Source: Paludibacter sp. 221
GTDB lineage: Bacteria > Bacteroidota > Bacteroidia > Bacteroidales > Paludibacteraceae
Reading direction: 5' to 3'
Length of the DNA stretch: 40,900 bases
NCBI RefSeq assembly: GCF_010501035.1
Contig: NZ_QVMH01000023.1
Location: 6,499-47,398 of the forward strand
Part shown: piece by piece, positions 6,980-14,649 of the stretch
Layout: every line of letters begins with the position of its first letter
Position numbering within the stretch: the stretch's first letter is position 1
Made by a program: the position numbers and the translations under genes
Notes under the pieces: generated by a model
The model's input: only the letters and a program-made list of their open reading frames with translations
Databases searched by the model: none
What the model was told of the DNA's origin: nothing

Positions 6980-7777
6980 GTGATAAAAGACATTATACGT
7001 AAAATAAGGCTCCTTCGGAATAAGAAGAAAGAGCCTTATTTGCTTTTTTATAATATGCTGGGATTCTATCCTGACAAGATAGAATACTATCAGTTGGCAT
7101 TGCATCACAAGTCGGCTCCTCTTGTTGCCGGCGGCAAGCGAGGGTCATGCAACGAACGCCTTGAATTTCTGGGTGATGCCATCCTTAATTCTGTTATTAC
7201 CGATATTATATACAAACGATTCCCTAACAAGCAGGAGGGATTTCTTACGAACCTGCGCTCCCGGATAGTAAGCCGCGAATCGCTAAACCAGCTTGCAGCC
7301 GAAATAGGGCTCAACAAACATGTGGTAGCATCCAAACATACCATAAAAAACTCGAACAACAACCTGAACGGCAACGCACTGGAAGCTCTTTTCGGAGCTA
7401 TTTATTTAGACCAGGGATACCGCAAGTGCAAATCGTTTGTAGAGGATTATCTTTTTCAGCACTTCCTTGACTGGGACGAACTGCTGGAGAACGAAATAAA
7501 TTTCAAGTCGAAAATGCTTGAATGGTGCCACAAGAACCACCTGGAGCCAGAGTTTGTACTGATAGACGAAATTGTAGTGAAAAACCGTCATACTTTTCGC
7601 ACATGCCTGAAAATTGGAAACAACGTCATCTGTGAAGCTACCGGAAGCAGCAAAAAGGAATCGGAACAAAAGGCCTCAAAAATAGCATACGAGCAAATAA
7701 ACAATACTCCCGATTTTATTGTTAAGCTGTTACAATCTCCGATGGAGGAGGAAAAAGCAGAAATTTTCTCTGAGTGA
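6980..7777 (+). CDS. rnc: Ribonuclease III
   Basis: A double-strand-specific endoribonuclease that processes rRNA precursors and structured RNAs. The RNase III signature NERLEFLGDAILNSV lies near residue 53, with the second acidic cluster at GNALEALFGAIYLDQGY. A C-terminal dsRNA-binding domain ends in ATGSSKKESEQKASKIAYEQI. At 265 residues it is slightly longer than the E. coli enzyme because of an N-terminal extension usual in Bacteroidales. Start is GTG at 6980, 6 nt after fabF; it yields the family-like N-terminus IRKIRLLRNKKKEPYL. Confidence 0.95.
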   Translation: MIKDIIRKIRLLRNKKKEPYLLFYNMLGFYPDKIEYYQLALHHKSAPLVAGGKRGSCNERLEFLGDAILNSVITDIIYKRFPNKQEGFLTNLRSRIVSRESLNQLAAEIGLNKHVVASKHTIKNSNNNLNGNALEALFGAIYLDQGYRKCKSFVEDYLFQHFLDWDELLENEINFKSKMLEWCHKNHLEPEFVLIDEIVVKNRHTFRTCLKIGNNVICEATGSSKKESEQKASKIAYEQINNTPDFIVKLLQSPMEEEKAEIFSE

Positions 7778-7842
7778 CCAACAAAACATGTTAAAAAAAC
7801 GAAAAAACATTTTTCAAAAACATGTTTTACAACACATATATA

Positions 7843-7850
7843 TACTTTTG
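7843..7850 (+). promoter_or_regulatory. -7 box of the winged-helix gene
   Basis: TACTTTTG matches TAnnTTTG and lies 28 nt before the ATG at 7879, giving a short 5' UTR. It follows an AT-rich stretch after rnc. Confidence 0.65.
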
Positions 7851-7878
7851 CACCTAAATTAATAAACAACTTACTACC

Positions 7879-8073
7879 ATGCTTGAAAAAATCGGAACCA
7901 ATGCCGGACACATCTGGACGGTATTAGAAAACGGAGAAGCAAGCCTGAAAGCCGTAAAAAAAGCTACAAAACTTACTGAAAAAGATTTGAATATGGCTTT
8001 AGGCTGGTTGGCTCGCGAAGGAAAAATTGATCTGTATGATGTCGAAGGCGAAGCTTTCGTACGTTTGGCTTAA
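7879..8073 (+). CDS. Small winged helix-turn-helix protein (DUF2582 family)
   Basis: A 64-residue protein with a single winged-helix fold. GHIWTVLENGEASLKAVKKATKLTEKDLNMALGWLAREGKIDLYDVEGEAFVRL reads as helix 1, a recognition-type helix around LTEKDLNMALGWLAREG, and a beta wing at the end. It resembles the DUF2582 group of short putative regulators in Bacteroidetes. Target and function are unknown; proteins this small could also serve as protein-interaction modules. It has its own promoter box (7843-7850) and its own terminator (8095-8132), so it is a monocistronic unit. Confidence 0.85.
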   Translation: MLEKIGTNAGHIWTVLENGEASLKAVKKATKLTEKDLNMALGWLAREGKIDLYDVEGEAFVRLA

Positions 8074-8094
8074 AAAAAGACAAAAAACTACGAC

Positions 8095-8132
8095 AAAGAG
8101 GTTTTATGAAAATAAAGCCTCTTTTCGTTTTT
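8095..8132 (+). terminator. Rho-independent terminator of the winged-helix gene
   Basis: A 13-bp stem with one mismatch (8095-8107 with 8112-8124), a GAAA tetraloop and a T-rich tail (TCGTTTTT), 21 nt after the stop codon. Confidence 0.85.
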
Positions 8133-8150
8133 AGAAACTATTTAAATTTT

Positions 8151-8312
8151 GTACGCAAAGACGCGATGACGCAAAGGATTAAAAAAACACTTTGTGTTTT
8201 TTATAGCGTCTTTTTAGATGCCTGATTTTCAAATAAGACGCAAACCCAAAAGAGACGAATGCTGTATATTTTCTTTTTCGTAGATTCTTGGCGTCTTAGC
8301 GTCTTGGCGTAC
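8151..8312. repeat. Inverted pair of 'gcgtcttagcgtctt' repeats
   Basis: GTACGCAAAGACGCGATGAC... at 8151-8177 and ...GCGTCTTAGCGTCTTGGCG at 8285-8312 are inverted copies of one word, also present at 3926-3950 and 15935-15962. Between them lie further GACGC words and an A/T hairpin near 8190-8200. No gene is visible in 8133-8395. The pair could fold as a long imperfect hairpin in RNA from either strand. Confidence 0.75.
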
Positions 8313-8395
8313 TATATGCTTATTTATTAAATTAAGAATCAGTTATTTAATTGATTCTATAACGAAGTGTGTAATATAGGAGTATATATGTTTTT

Positions 8396-8974
8396 CTATA
8401 AACCTATTGAAAAGTTAAACGACGAACGCTTAAAATCTCCATTGGACAGTAAACCAATAGGATAATACTCGTAAGAAACATACAGGCGGGTAATGTTAGC
8501 AATAGACAGTACCGCACCAGCCGACAGCGAAAGTTGTGAACGTTGTATCCTATTACCCTCGCTACTGCTGAATGTATCCTGCAAAACATACTCATAAGTA
8601 GGACCGAAATTTATCCGCAACGACAAATTATCGTCGGCATACACCCTATACCCTATGCGAAATGGAACAGACACCGACGTAGTGGAAAAATCGGGTTTCC
8701 CGTTCTTCATCTGATAATCGCTCCAACGGGCGTAAGCTCCTAACTGCCAATTTGCCGCCGGCAGTCTCTTAAATGGTTGAGTATAATTTGTTCCGGCATG
8801 ATAGCTGCTCAGACGATAGTTAGTAGTGTTGTTAAAACTGTAACCCGCATTCAGGTTGCGCACCAAGGTTAAAACAATCCGGCCGAACTCCGAATTTTTT
8901 TTCTGTTCCGCGCTCTGAGCTTGTATATTATTTACAAACAACAGTACAAACAATATTAGTAATATTTTTTTCAT
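8396..8974 (-). CDS. Exported outer-membrane beta-barrel-like protein
   Basis: A 192-residue protein of unknown role. The start is placed at the ATG at 8974, because it gives a clean signal peptide (MKKILLILFVLLFVNNIQAQ) ending in the usual AQ; an upstream frame start at 9001 would only add nine residues ahead of it. After cleavage the chain is rich in alternating aromatic/polar strands (YRVYADDNLSLRINFGPTYEYV, LYVSYEYYPIGL) and ends in an aliphatic strand (FNFSIGL), like small outer-membrane barrels of Bacteroidetes. No enzymatic motif is visible. It stands alone, facing away from the tRNA genes. Confidence 0.75.
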   Translation of the reverse strand: MKKILLILFVLLFVNNIQAQSAEQKKNSEFGRIVLTLVRNLNAGYSFNNTTNYRLSSYHAGTNYTQPFKRLPAANWQLGAYARWSDYQMKNGKPDFSTTSVSVPFRIGYRVYADDNLSLRINFGPTYEYVLQDTFSSSEGNRIQRSQLSLSAGAVLSIANITRLYVSYEYYPIGLLSNGDFKRSSFNFSIGL

Positions 8975-9230
8975 ACAGTTTTTAAATATAGCACACAACA
9001 CCCAAACCGCCTATATACAAGATCAAAATGATCATCCGAGAAAGGTGAAGAGTTACAAATTTAACAAACTATCTCTTACAACGTGCTTTTTTAATAAAAA
9101 CGGGAAAGAAAAGCTCGAAAAATAAGTTTCTGAAAAGATGAAAGCTATATTAAGCATGCCATTCTTTATAACTCCACCAAAGTATTCAAATAATTTTCGC
9201 AGAAAATTTCGGGAAATAAAAAAAATAATC

Positions 9231-9238
9231 TATATTTG
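9231..9238 (+). promoter_or_regulatory. -7 box of the tRNA operon
   Basis: TATATTTG matches TAnnTTTG and lies 32 nt upstream of tRNA-Gly. No other promoter is seen between the two tRNAs, so they are probably cotranscribed. Confidence 0.7.
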
Positions 9239-9270
9239 CACCCGCTTTAGGCAACTAAAGTAAGGCATAC

Positions 9271-9343
9271 GCGAAAGTAGCTCAGTTGGTAGAGCATAAC
9301 CTTGCCAAGGTTAGGGTCGCGGGTTCGAATCCCGTCTTTCGCT
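9271..9343 (+). tRNA. tRNA-Gly (anticodon GCC)
   Basis: A 73-nt cloverleaf: acceptor stem GCGAAAG/CTTTCGC, D-loop AGCTCAGTTGGTAGAGC, anticodon loop with GCC between AACCT and AGGTT, T-arm GCGGGTTCGAATCCCGT, discriminator T. The 3' CCA is not encoded. Confidence 0.97.
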
Positions 9344-9352
9344 CTCAGGATT

Positions 9353-9437
9353 GCTCGAGTGGTGGAATTGGTAGACACGCCGGACTTAAAATCCTGTGGC
9401 CATTACGGCCGTGCGGGTTCAAGTCCCGCCTCGAGTA
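9353..9437 (+). tRNA. tRNA-Leu (anticodon TAA)
   Basis: An 85-nt class II tRNA: acceptor GCTCGAG pairs with CTCGAGT through a terminal G-U, anticodon loop CTTAAAA gives UAA, a long variable arm TGGCCATTACGGCCG, T-arm GCGGGTTCAAGTCCCGC, discriminator A. CCA is not encoded. It starts 9 nt after tRNA-Gly. Confidence 0.97.
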
Positions 9438-9452
9438 CTTTTACATTTAACT

Positions 9453-9487
9453 AAAACGCTTATAACTAACAATTTATAGGCGTTTTT
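9453..9487 (+). terminator. Terminator of the tRNA operon
   Basis: A 12-bp stem with one mismatch (AAAACGCTTATA with TATAGGCGTTTT) followed by T residues, 16 nt after tRNA-Leu. Between here and 9672 no gene is seen. Confidence 0.8.
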
Positions 9488-9672
9488 CTTTTGATTACTG
9501 AAACAAATTCCCTTTTCTCGCTTCGCTCGCTATCCTCAACATCACGTTTCTATTAAAAATACACAAAAACTTTAAGCATCTTTATGTTGAACCAATTTCT
9601 GTGAGGCAAAATACAAAAACTCAACAATCTTTATCCGCATCTTATTTCCGTCTGAAATAACAGAAAATCTGA

Positions 9673-9891
9673 ACCATCGATGTCACAATTATAGAGCTAT
9701 CCGAAAAAGTGGAGATAACTCCGCAAAATCGCAGCAAACTCATAAATGAGAAAATAAAACCATCTTTAGCTACTTACGAAAAAATCGCAGAGGCTTTAGG
9801 CGTTCATGTCTCCGAACTTTTCGAGCAACCTGATAAGGACTACATTAACTGTCCGAATTGCGGGACTAAATTGAAATTAGAGACGAAATAA
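9673..9891 (+). pseudogene. 5'-truncated XRE-type helix-turn-helix gene
   Basis: The frame ends ...SLATYEKIAEALGVHVSELFE followed by a CPNCGTKLKL zinc-ribbon-like tail. This is the second half of a Cro/C1-type HTH domain: LSEKVEITPQNRSKLINEKIKPSLATYEKIAEALGV corresponds to the recognition helix onwards. The first helix (usually ..IKEILKEKGLT..) is missing: upstream the frame is closed by a TGA at 9670-9672, and the only starts are weak (GTG at 9709). The -7 box or ribosome site expected of an intact gene is not visible. It is most simply a remnant. If translated from GTG 9709 it would give 60 residues without a full DNA-binding fold. Confidence 0.6.
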
Positions 9892-9915
9892 ATATTTCGT
9901 TTTGTTTTTTAGTAC

Positions 9916-9950
9916 TTTGTTTTGCAATTCAAAACAAAACATTATCTTTG
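9916..9950 (+). promoter_or_regulatory. higBA promoter with palindromic operator
   Basis: A 23-bp perfect palindrome at 9916-9938 (half-sites TTTGTTTTG and CAAAACAAA around CAATT) contains the TTTG -33 element at 9921-9924. The -7 box TATCTTTG lies at 9943-9950, 18 nt further on and 18 nt before the toxin ATG. A repressor on the palindrome would block the promoter. HigA-type antitoxins usually autoregulate in this way; binding here is inferred. Confidence 0.75.
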
Positions 9951-9967
9951 TATAAACAAGCAGACGA

Positions 9968-10261
9968 ATGAGAATTATAACACGAAGCACCCTGATAGAG
10001 TATTACGAAAAACATCAAGAAGTAAAAAATGCCCTTGAAGAATGGTACTCAAAAACAAAGCAAGCAGAATGGAAGTGCTTTGCGGATATTAAAAATACAT
10101 TTATCAGTGCTGATAGTGTGGGGAACCAACACTATGTATTTAATATAAAAGGAAATGATTTCAGGCTTGTTGCAGTTATCAAAATGCAGATTAAAACTGT
10201 TTACATTCGATTTGTCGGAACTCATGCCGAATATGATAAGATAGATGCTAAAACTATATAA
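9968..10261 (+). CDS. higB: HigB-type mRNA interferase toxin
   Basis: A 97-residue protein of the HigB_toxin family (RelE-like fold), in the toxin-first order typical of hig loci. The conserved tail is clear: YVFNIKGNDFRLVAVIKM...VYIRFVGTHAEYDKIDA, including the basic residues and the C-terminal His-x-x-Tyr-Asp segment used in ribosome-dependent mRNA cleavage. The N-terminal helix begins RIITRSTLIEYYEKHQ. It is followed after 2 nt by the antitoxin gene. Expression is likely held down by the operator at 9916-9938. The gene pair sits beside two tRNA genes and an XRE remnant, suggesting a small acquired island. Confidence 0.9.
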   Translation: MRIITRSTLIEYYEKHQEVKNALEEWYSKTKQAEWKCFADIKNTFISADSVGNQHYVFNIKGNDFRLVAVIKMQIKTVYIRFVGTHAEYDKIDAKTI

Positions 10262-10263
10262 TT

Positions 10264-10626
10264 ATGAAAATACTTAACAAAATAGCCTACGAGGCTACAA
10301 TGGCAAGAATAGAAGAACTTCTGCCTTTGGTTGATGATAATACGCCAATGAGTGACAAAAATCTTATTGAGTTGGATTTATTATCAGGACTTGCAGCGGA
10401 GTATGAAGAAGAACATTATCCTATCGGAAAGCCGGCATTAGTGGATATTATCAAACTACGTATGTACGAGATGGGATTAACTCAAACGTCTCTTGCATCT
10501 CTCTTAGGAATAAGCAAATCAAGGATAAGCGACTATCTGAATGGCAGAAGTGAGCCTACCTTACAGGTGGCAAGAGAAATGAGTGTTAAACTCAATATTG
10601 ATGCAAGTATTGTATTAGGGGTTTAA
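10264..10626 (+). CDS. higA: HigA-type antitoxin, XRE helix-turn-helix
   Basis: A 120-residue antitoxin. The C-terminal half is a Cro/C1-type HTH (LTQTSLASLLGISKSRISDYLNGRSEPTLQVAREMSVKLNID, near residues 77-116). The acidic N-terminal half (ARIEELLPLVDDNTPMSDKNLIELDLLSGLAAEYEEEHYPIG) is the form seen in HigA partners of the HigB_toxin family. It would neutralise the upstream toxin by direct binding and repress the shared promoter through the palindrome overlapping its -33 element. The gene follows higB by 2 nt and has no promoter of its own. Confidence 0.9.
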   Translation: MKILNKIAYEATMARIEELLPLVDDNTPMSDKNLIELDLLSGLAAEYEEEHYPIGKPALVDIIKLRMYEMGLTQTSLASLLGISKSRISDYLNGRSEPTLQVAREMSVKLNIDASIVLGV

Positions 10627-10926
10627 ATTCACTGTCTATACAACGGCTTACTTTCAGAAACATATCGTTTGCAGCGAATAAAGGAGTACTTTTATATTAT
10701 ATCTTCTTACTAATATTCTTTTTGCCCATAACTTAAAATCTTAACACAAATCTTAATAAAACTCTTGTAAGTTCAATAATGTATAAAATAGCGGGAGAGA
10801 GTTTAAAGCTTGTTTTTATAAAAACAATGGCGAAGAAGATTGCGGTTGCTAAACATTTACTTTTCTACCGCACAATATAAATAATTGTGCGATAGAAGTT
10901 TTACAGTTTACATTATTTTTCTTTAC
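10627..10926. other. Intergenic space between convergent genes, with hairpin
   Basis: No gene is visible. A stem of about 13 bp with one mismatch lies at 10864-10896 (TCTACCGCACAAT with ATTGTGCGATAGA). It could terminate transcripts from either the higBA side or the reverse-strand lipoprotein gene, although neither side has a long uninterrupted T run. The rest is AT-rich, with nothing recognisable. Confidence 0.5.
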
Positions 10927-12849
10927 CTAACGAGGTCTTCCACCTCCGCCAATACCATTAGTTCCTACGGATGTTACCGAACCCGACGACGAACCGGTAG
11001 TAAATGTATTAGCCGAAGTACCGTTTGTATAAGTAGCGTTGGCATATAAGCCATGAAAAGCTGATTCAGTAGAAGTGATAGTCCCGTTAATTAAGATTGA
11101 ATAGGCTGTACTTGTTTGTAACGACGGACTGCTAAAGAGCATCGTCATAGAAGAATACGTACGAGGAAACTCAAAAACAAGCACATTTGCACCTGTAGAG
11201 GAATTATTAATCGCTATAGTATTAATGCTTGTGCTTGTTTTGTAAACAAGAGATGGTTGCGAGCAGTAGCTGCTGGTAGGTGTACTTGTATCTCCACCGA
11301 TGCCTACAATAGTCCCTCCGGTAATGGAAAAACGATTTTGGTCACAGTCAAACGCTGCTTCCGGTTGAGTTGCTCCACAAGCTACCACTACCCCTCCGGC
11401 AATGGTCAGCGTTCCGTTAGAGTCAATCGCGTCATTGGCACTGCTCTTGCAATACACATTCCCGCCACTTATTTCGATATGTTTGGATGCATTCAGGCAA
11501 TCATCATACGCTTCGACCTCTACTGTTCCTCCGGCTATCGCCAGGGTAGCTTTGCTTTCTATCCCTTCGGCTTCCGACTGGTAGGTTTTTGCATATATGT
11601 TTCCACCGTTAATTGTAAGGTTTCCGGTAGATTTAATTGCTTTTGCAGCCGTTTTATAGGCCGAGCTGTATGAATACTGCGCTCCGGTAGTGGTTACGCT
11701 TATGTTTCCATTATTAACAACCAGTTCGCCTGTGGCACTCATTCCTTTTCCTCCCGCTCCGCTACACCAGATTGATATATCGCCCTTGTCGATATTTATA
11801 TTTCCTCCGGCCTTTACGCCTACAGGCGAAGAGGTGTCTTTTTCCTCCGCATCGTAACAAGCCGAGCCTGTGGTTTTCAAATCTATTTTTCCACCCGATA
11901 TGCTTATGTTTCCATCCGATTTAATACATTTGGAAGCAGTACCTTCTGTCTTAACTGTCAGTTGCGGATTATTTTCCACCTTTACATACTCAATACTATT
12001 AATTCCATGTCCTTTCTGCCCGGTAGTGGTAATATCCAGGCTCCCTCCGGCAATGTGTATATATCTGTCGCTATCGAGCCCCTCTCCTACTGAGCGGGTC
12101 TGGATAGCACCTCCACTCACAATTATATAATCGTTGGCATGTATGGCGTCGGAGGCGGCTTCTTTTACCCATATATCTCCTTCGTATATCTGTATATAGT
12201 CGTCGCTGCATATTGCATGCTTGTTTTTTCCACGTATCTCCAGAAGTCCGTTTCCGGTAAAAAGCAATTGCCCCTCGCTGAAAAAAGTTCCCTTCATATC
12301 CTCGTCACCATAATATATGTAAGTTTCACCGTCTGTCAAACGGTTGCTGGTATTATCTACTACAGTAACAATTGTTTTCTTTTTACATTGTATATTGACT
12401 GCCGCCCCATTGGGGTTAACAATCTCAACACCATTCAGATACAATCCAAATTTATAAGTTCCGTAAATTTTGACAGACCCATCGGCAGTATTTCCTGACA
12501 GTACGTAATTAACCTCTCTACTTGTGGTTGAAGAATTTATAACCAAATGATTGCCATTATATTCGATAGACACCTCATCTTCCAAAGGATTGCTGACGAC
12601 AACACTATCGGCCGAAAAATGAATTTTCACCATGTTATCAAGATTAAGGTCTTGAGAGTCACCCTCTAAAGGCTCGTCACCGGGGTCGGTGTATTCCTCT
12701 TCCTCTTCGGCGGGGATTTCTTCTTTTTCTTCCATATTCTGATTATCGGCAGGAGGGACTGACGGAGGGAGTAGCTGCGATTCGGAACAGGATGATAACA
12801 GAAAACAAAGACAAACAAAAAAAACAAGTACATTATTTGTTTTATTCAT
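10927..12849 (-). CDS. Beta-helix carbohydrate-binding-like lipoprotein (Cthe_2159/DUF4353 type)
   Basis: A 640-residue surface lipoprotein. The N-terminus has a lipoprotein signal peptide with lipobox LSSC (Cys about residue 21), then an acidic linker (EEKEEIPAEEEEEY). From about residue 80 the chain is a series of short strands of the form 'I.ISGG.I....' (YIIVSGGAIQT, YIHIAGGSLDI, NLTINGGNIYA, KHIEISGGNVYC, TLTIAGGVVVA), which read as turns of a parallel beta-helix. This pattern fits the Cthe_2159 family, whose founder binds cellulose and pectic polysaccharide. The C-terminal 100 residues are Ser/Thr-rich and end in a GGGGRPR tail. Ligand unknown; enzymatic activity not evident. It has no operon partner. 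Confidence 0.8.
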   Translation of the reverse strand: MNKTNNVLVFFVCLCFLLSSCSESQLLPPSVPPADNQNMEEKEEIPAEEEEEYTDPGDEPLEGDSQDLNLDNMVKIHFSADSVVVSNPLEDEVSIEYNGNHLVINSSTTSREVNYVLSGNTADGSVKIYGTYKFGLYLNGVEIVNPNGAAVNIQCKKKTIVTVVDNTSNRLTDGETYIYYGDEDMKGTFFSEGQLLFTGNGLLEIRGKNKHAICSDDYIQIYEGDIWVKEAASDAIHANDYIIVSGGAIQTRSVGEGLDSDRYIHIAGGSLDITTTGQKGHGINSIEYVKVENNPQLTVKTEGTASKCIKSDGNISISGGKIDLKTTGSACYDAEEKDTSSPVGVKAGGNINIDKGDISIWCSGAGGKGMSATGELVVNNGNISVTTTGAQYSYSSAYKTAAKAIKSTGNLTINGGNIYAKTYQSEAEGIESKATLAIAGGTVEVEAYDDCLNASKHIEISGGNVYCKSSANDAIDSNGTLTIAGGVVVACGATQPEAAFDCDQNRFSITGGTIVGIGGDTSTPTSSYCSQPSLVYKTSTSINTIAINNSSTGANVLVFEFPRTYSSMTMLFSSPSLQTSTAYSILINGTITSTESAFHGLYANATYTNGTSANTFTTGSSSGSVTSVGTNGIGGGGRPR

Positions 12850-12958
12850 AAGAGTGATAAATTATTGGTTAAGCAGCAAGGATAAACCCGCTGCAAAAAA
12901 CAATTGGTATAAATTATCAGACTTATGAAACAAACAAAAGTTTAAGCAGGCATCTATT

Positions 12959-13312
12959 TTAACTAAAAAGCTCTGCTCTTACCTTCTTAGGAAGCCCAGC
13001 CACAACCAGTTCATACGAATGGCTTATCAACTCTTTCATAAAAGCAGGCGAGATAGAAGTATCGGAAACAACAGAGTTCCAATGTTTTTTATTAAAATGG
13101 TAAGCCGGGCGTACAGCATCGTATTGTTCGCGCAAGTCTATAGCTCTATCGGGGTCGCATTTCAATGCAATACTCGTTTCAATAGCATCAAGAGGAAGGA
13201 GAGCAAACATTTTTCCTCCTACCTTGAAAACCAATGATACATCGTCGAAAGGAAAGTGCTCTGTCACTCCTTTCAGGCTTATGCAGTATTCCCGCAATTC
13301 TTCCTTATTCAT
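12959..13312 (-). CDS. MmcQ/YjbR family protein
   Basis: A 117-residue cytoplasmic protein of the MmcQ/YjbR ('CyaY-like' fold) family, often described as putative DNA-binding. The landmarks are the N-terminal LREYCISLKGVTEHFPFDDVSLVFKVGGKMFALL, the segment IALKCDPDRAIDLREQYDAVRPAYHFNKKHWNSV and the terminal SYELVVAGLPKKVR. The length is standard. Its cellular role is not settled in the family. It stands alone between the lipoprotein gene and a divergent secreted protein gene. Confidence 0.9.
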   Translation of the reverse strand: MNKEELREYCISLKGVTEHFPFDDVSLVFKVGGKMFALLPLDAIETSIALKCDPDRAIDLREQYDAVRPAYHFNKKHWNSVVSDTSISPAFMKELISHSYELVVAGLPKKVRAELFS

Positions 13313-13471
13313 AAACCGCTTTTTTTACAAAACTATAAAAACTTATTCACACACAAAACACCTCCGCTTTTCTATCGGCATATTAACAGATAAAACTTGC
13401 AAGAGTACTTTTTAATATTCCTCCGGCAATTTTTTATCATTCCGGATACCATGTTAATACAATTATATTCA

Positions 13472-13479
13472 TAACTTTG
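13472..13479 (+). promoter_or_regulatory. -7 box upstream of the TonB-C-like gene
   Basis: TAACTTTG fits TAnnTTTG, 94 nt before the ATG at 13574. The remaining intergenic space (13313-13573) holds nothing else recognisable. Confidence 0.5.
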
Positions 13480-13573
13480 CACCAAACAATACCAGTTATA
13501 TTCACGTTATAATGTAACTGATATTAAGCACTTTTTGCTTGTTATGACATTCATTCTAAATCTGTAAAAAAAT

Positions 13574-14125
13574 ATGCTGGATAATAAGTTTTTTTTATTC
13601 GGGATTTTCTTGTGTGTGTTTAACGGAATCACCTTTTCGCAAAACAGAGGCGTAAAGGACAATGACGATAAAATTGCTGAAAAAGACACTACTTCCGTGT
13701 CTATTATACAGCCTTTTTTTGATGCTGACAGTGTTCTTATCGGCAAGTATTTTTATACCGACAATAAGCTCGATTCTACATGCTACCTCAAACCCGACGG
13801 CAAACTGGTAAAGGTGGAATTTGAATTGCCCGAATACAAAGGAGGCTACGACTCGCTTAAAACGTTTTTCAGCGAAAAATTCCAAACTATTGTAACCGAG
13901 AACGATTCAGTATATTTGGATGCTTTATCGCTAACTTACATCCTGCTCGAAAACGGGAAACTGACAGATGTACAGATAGGCAAGCGGATAGGCTATGGGG
14001 ATGAAACGATAAACTACGACGAAAAAATAAAAGAAATAATCTATCAGACCAACGGCAACTGGATTATCGACCCTGAAAAAGAGAACACTAATATCCTTTT
14101 TGTTTACTTGTTTCAGTTGAACTAA
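13574..14125 (+). CDS. Exported protein with a degenerate TonB-C-like domain
   Basis: A 183-residue protein with a signal peptide (MLDNKFFLFGIFLCVFNGITFSQ). The second half resembles the C-terminal domain of energy transducer TonB as found in many Bacteroidetes periplasmic proteins: LPEYKGGYDSLKTFF corresponds to the usual 'FPGG..AL..FL', YILLENGKLTDVQIGKRIG to the 'DGK..DV.V..G' strand, and IYQTNGNWIIDPEK to the 'W.PG' segment. There is no transmembrane anchor beyond the signal peptide, so it is not a working TonB itself. Function unknown. No operon partner is obvious; the next gene has its own promoter box. Confidence 0.6.
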   Translation: MLDNKFFLFGIFLCVFNGITFSQNRGVKDNDDKIAEKDTTSVSIIQPFFDADSVLIGKYFYTDNKLDSTCYLKPDGKLVKVEFELPEYKGGYDSLKTFFSEKFQTIVTENDSVYLDALSLTYILLENGKLTDVQIGKRIGYGDETINYDEKIKEIIYQTNGNWIIDPEKENTNILFVYLFQLN

Positions 14126-14197
14126 AAACACATTTAGACGAGTATGAAATAAATATCTTATTTTCCATTGTGAATGGATAATTTTCAGCTAAAAAAT

Positions 14198-14205
14198 TAT
14201 CTTTG
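14198..14205 (+). promoter_or_regulatory. -7 box upstream of vanZ-dprA
   Basis: TATCTTTG fits TAnnTTTG and lies 30 nt before the ATG at 14236. Confidence 0.6.
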
Positions 14206-14235
14206 CAAAAAAATACTTGTTGACTACGTAAGTAT

Positions 14236-14649
14236 ATGGCAAAAACAAAAAACTTCTTTATTTCATACTGGAAATCAATCATAGTTTTTATTGGTATTCT
14301 TTACCTGTCGTTTGCCCCGCCATCAGCTTTCAAATCCGTACCCACTTTTTCTAATGCCGACAAAGTAATACATTTCCTTATGTATTTGGGGTTAACAGCA
14401 GTATTGATATACGATTCCCGAAAAAGAAACAAAACAGGGAAATACAGCTATAGCATTCTGTTTTTTATTGCCTGTATTGTTTTCCCGATTGTTTTAGGAG
14501 GAATAATAGAAATTCTTCAGGGGGCTTACTTCAAACCCCGCTCAGCAAGCTGGGTCGATTGGTTTGCTGATATTGCAGGGGTAGTGGCAGGCTGGGGTGC
14601 AGCACATTTGTTTTTTAAATTGAAGAATAAGAAGCCTGCCGAAAAATGA
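14236..14649 (+). CDS. VanZ family membrane protein
   Basis: A 137-residue integral membrane protein with about four hydrophobic segments: WKSIIVFIGILYLSFAP, VIHFLMYLGLTAVLIY, YSILFFIACIVFPIVLGGIIEILQ and WFADIAGVVAGWGAAHLFF. The family signature is present: conserved Asp-Lys...His (SNADKVIHFLMYLGL), Gly-Gly-x-x-Glu-x-x-Gln (GGIIEILQGAYF) and the R..SWVDWFADIAG segment. VanZ-like proteins are of uncertain function; one founder gives teicoplanin resistance. The last four bases overlap the dprA start (ATGA), so the two genes are translationally coupled, as often seen for a membrane gene next to a housekeeping gene. Confidence 0.92.
   Translation: MAKTKNFFISYWKSIIVFIGILYLSFAPPSAFKSVPTFSNADKVIHFLMYLGLTAVLIYDSRKRNKTGKYSYSILFFIACIVFPIVLGGIIEILQGAYFKPRSASWVDWFADIAGVVAGWGAAHLFFKLKNKKPAEK

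Noticed and set aside
9353-9480. Integration (att) site at the 3' end of tRNA-Leu
   Set aside because: No second copy of the tRNA 3' end was found downstream in the window and no integrase is present.
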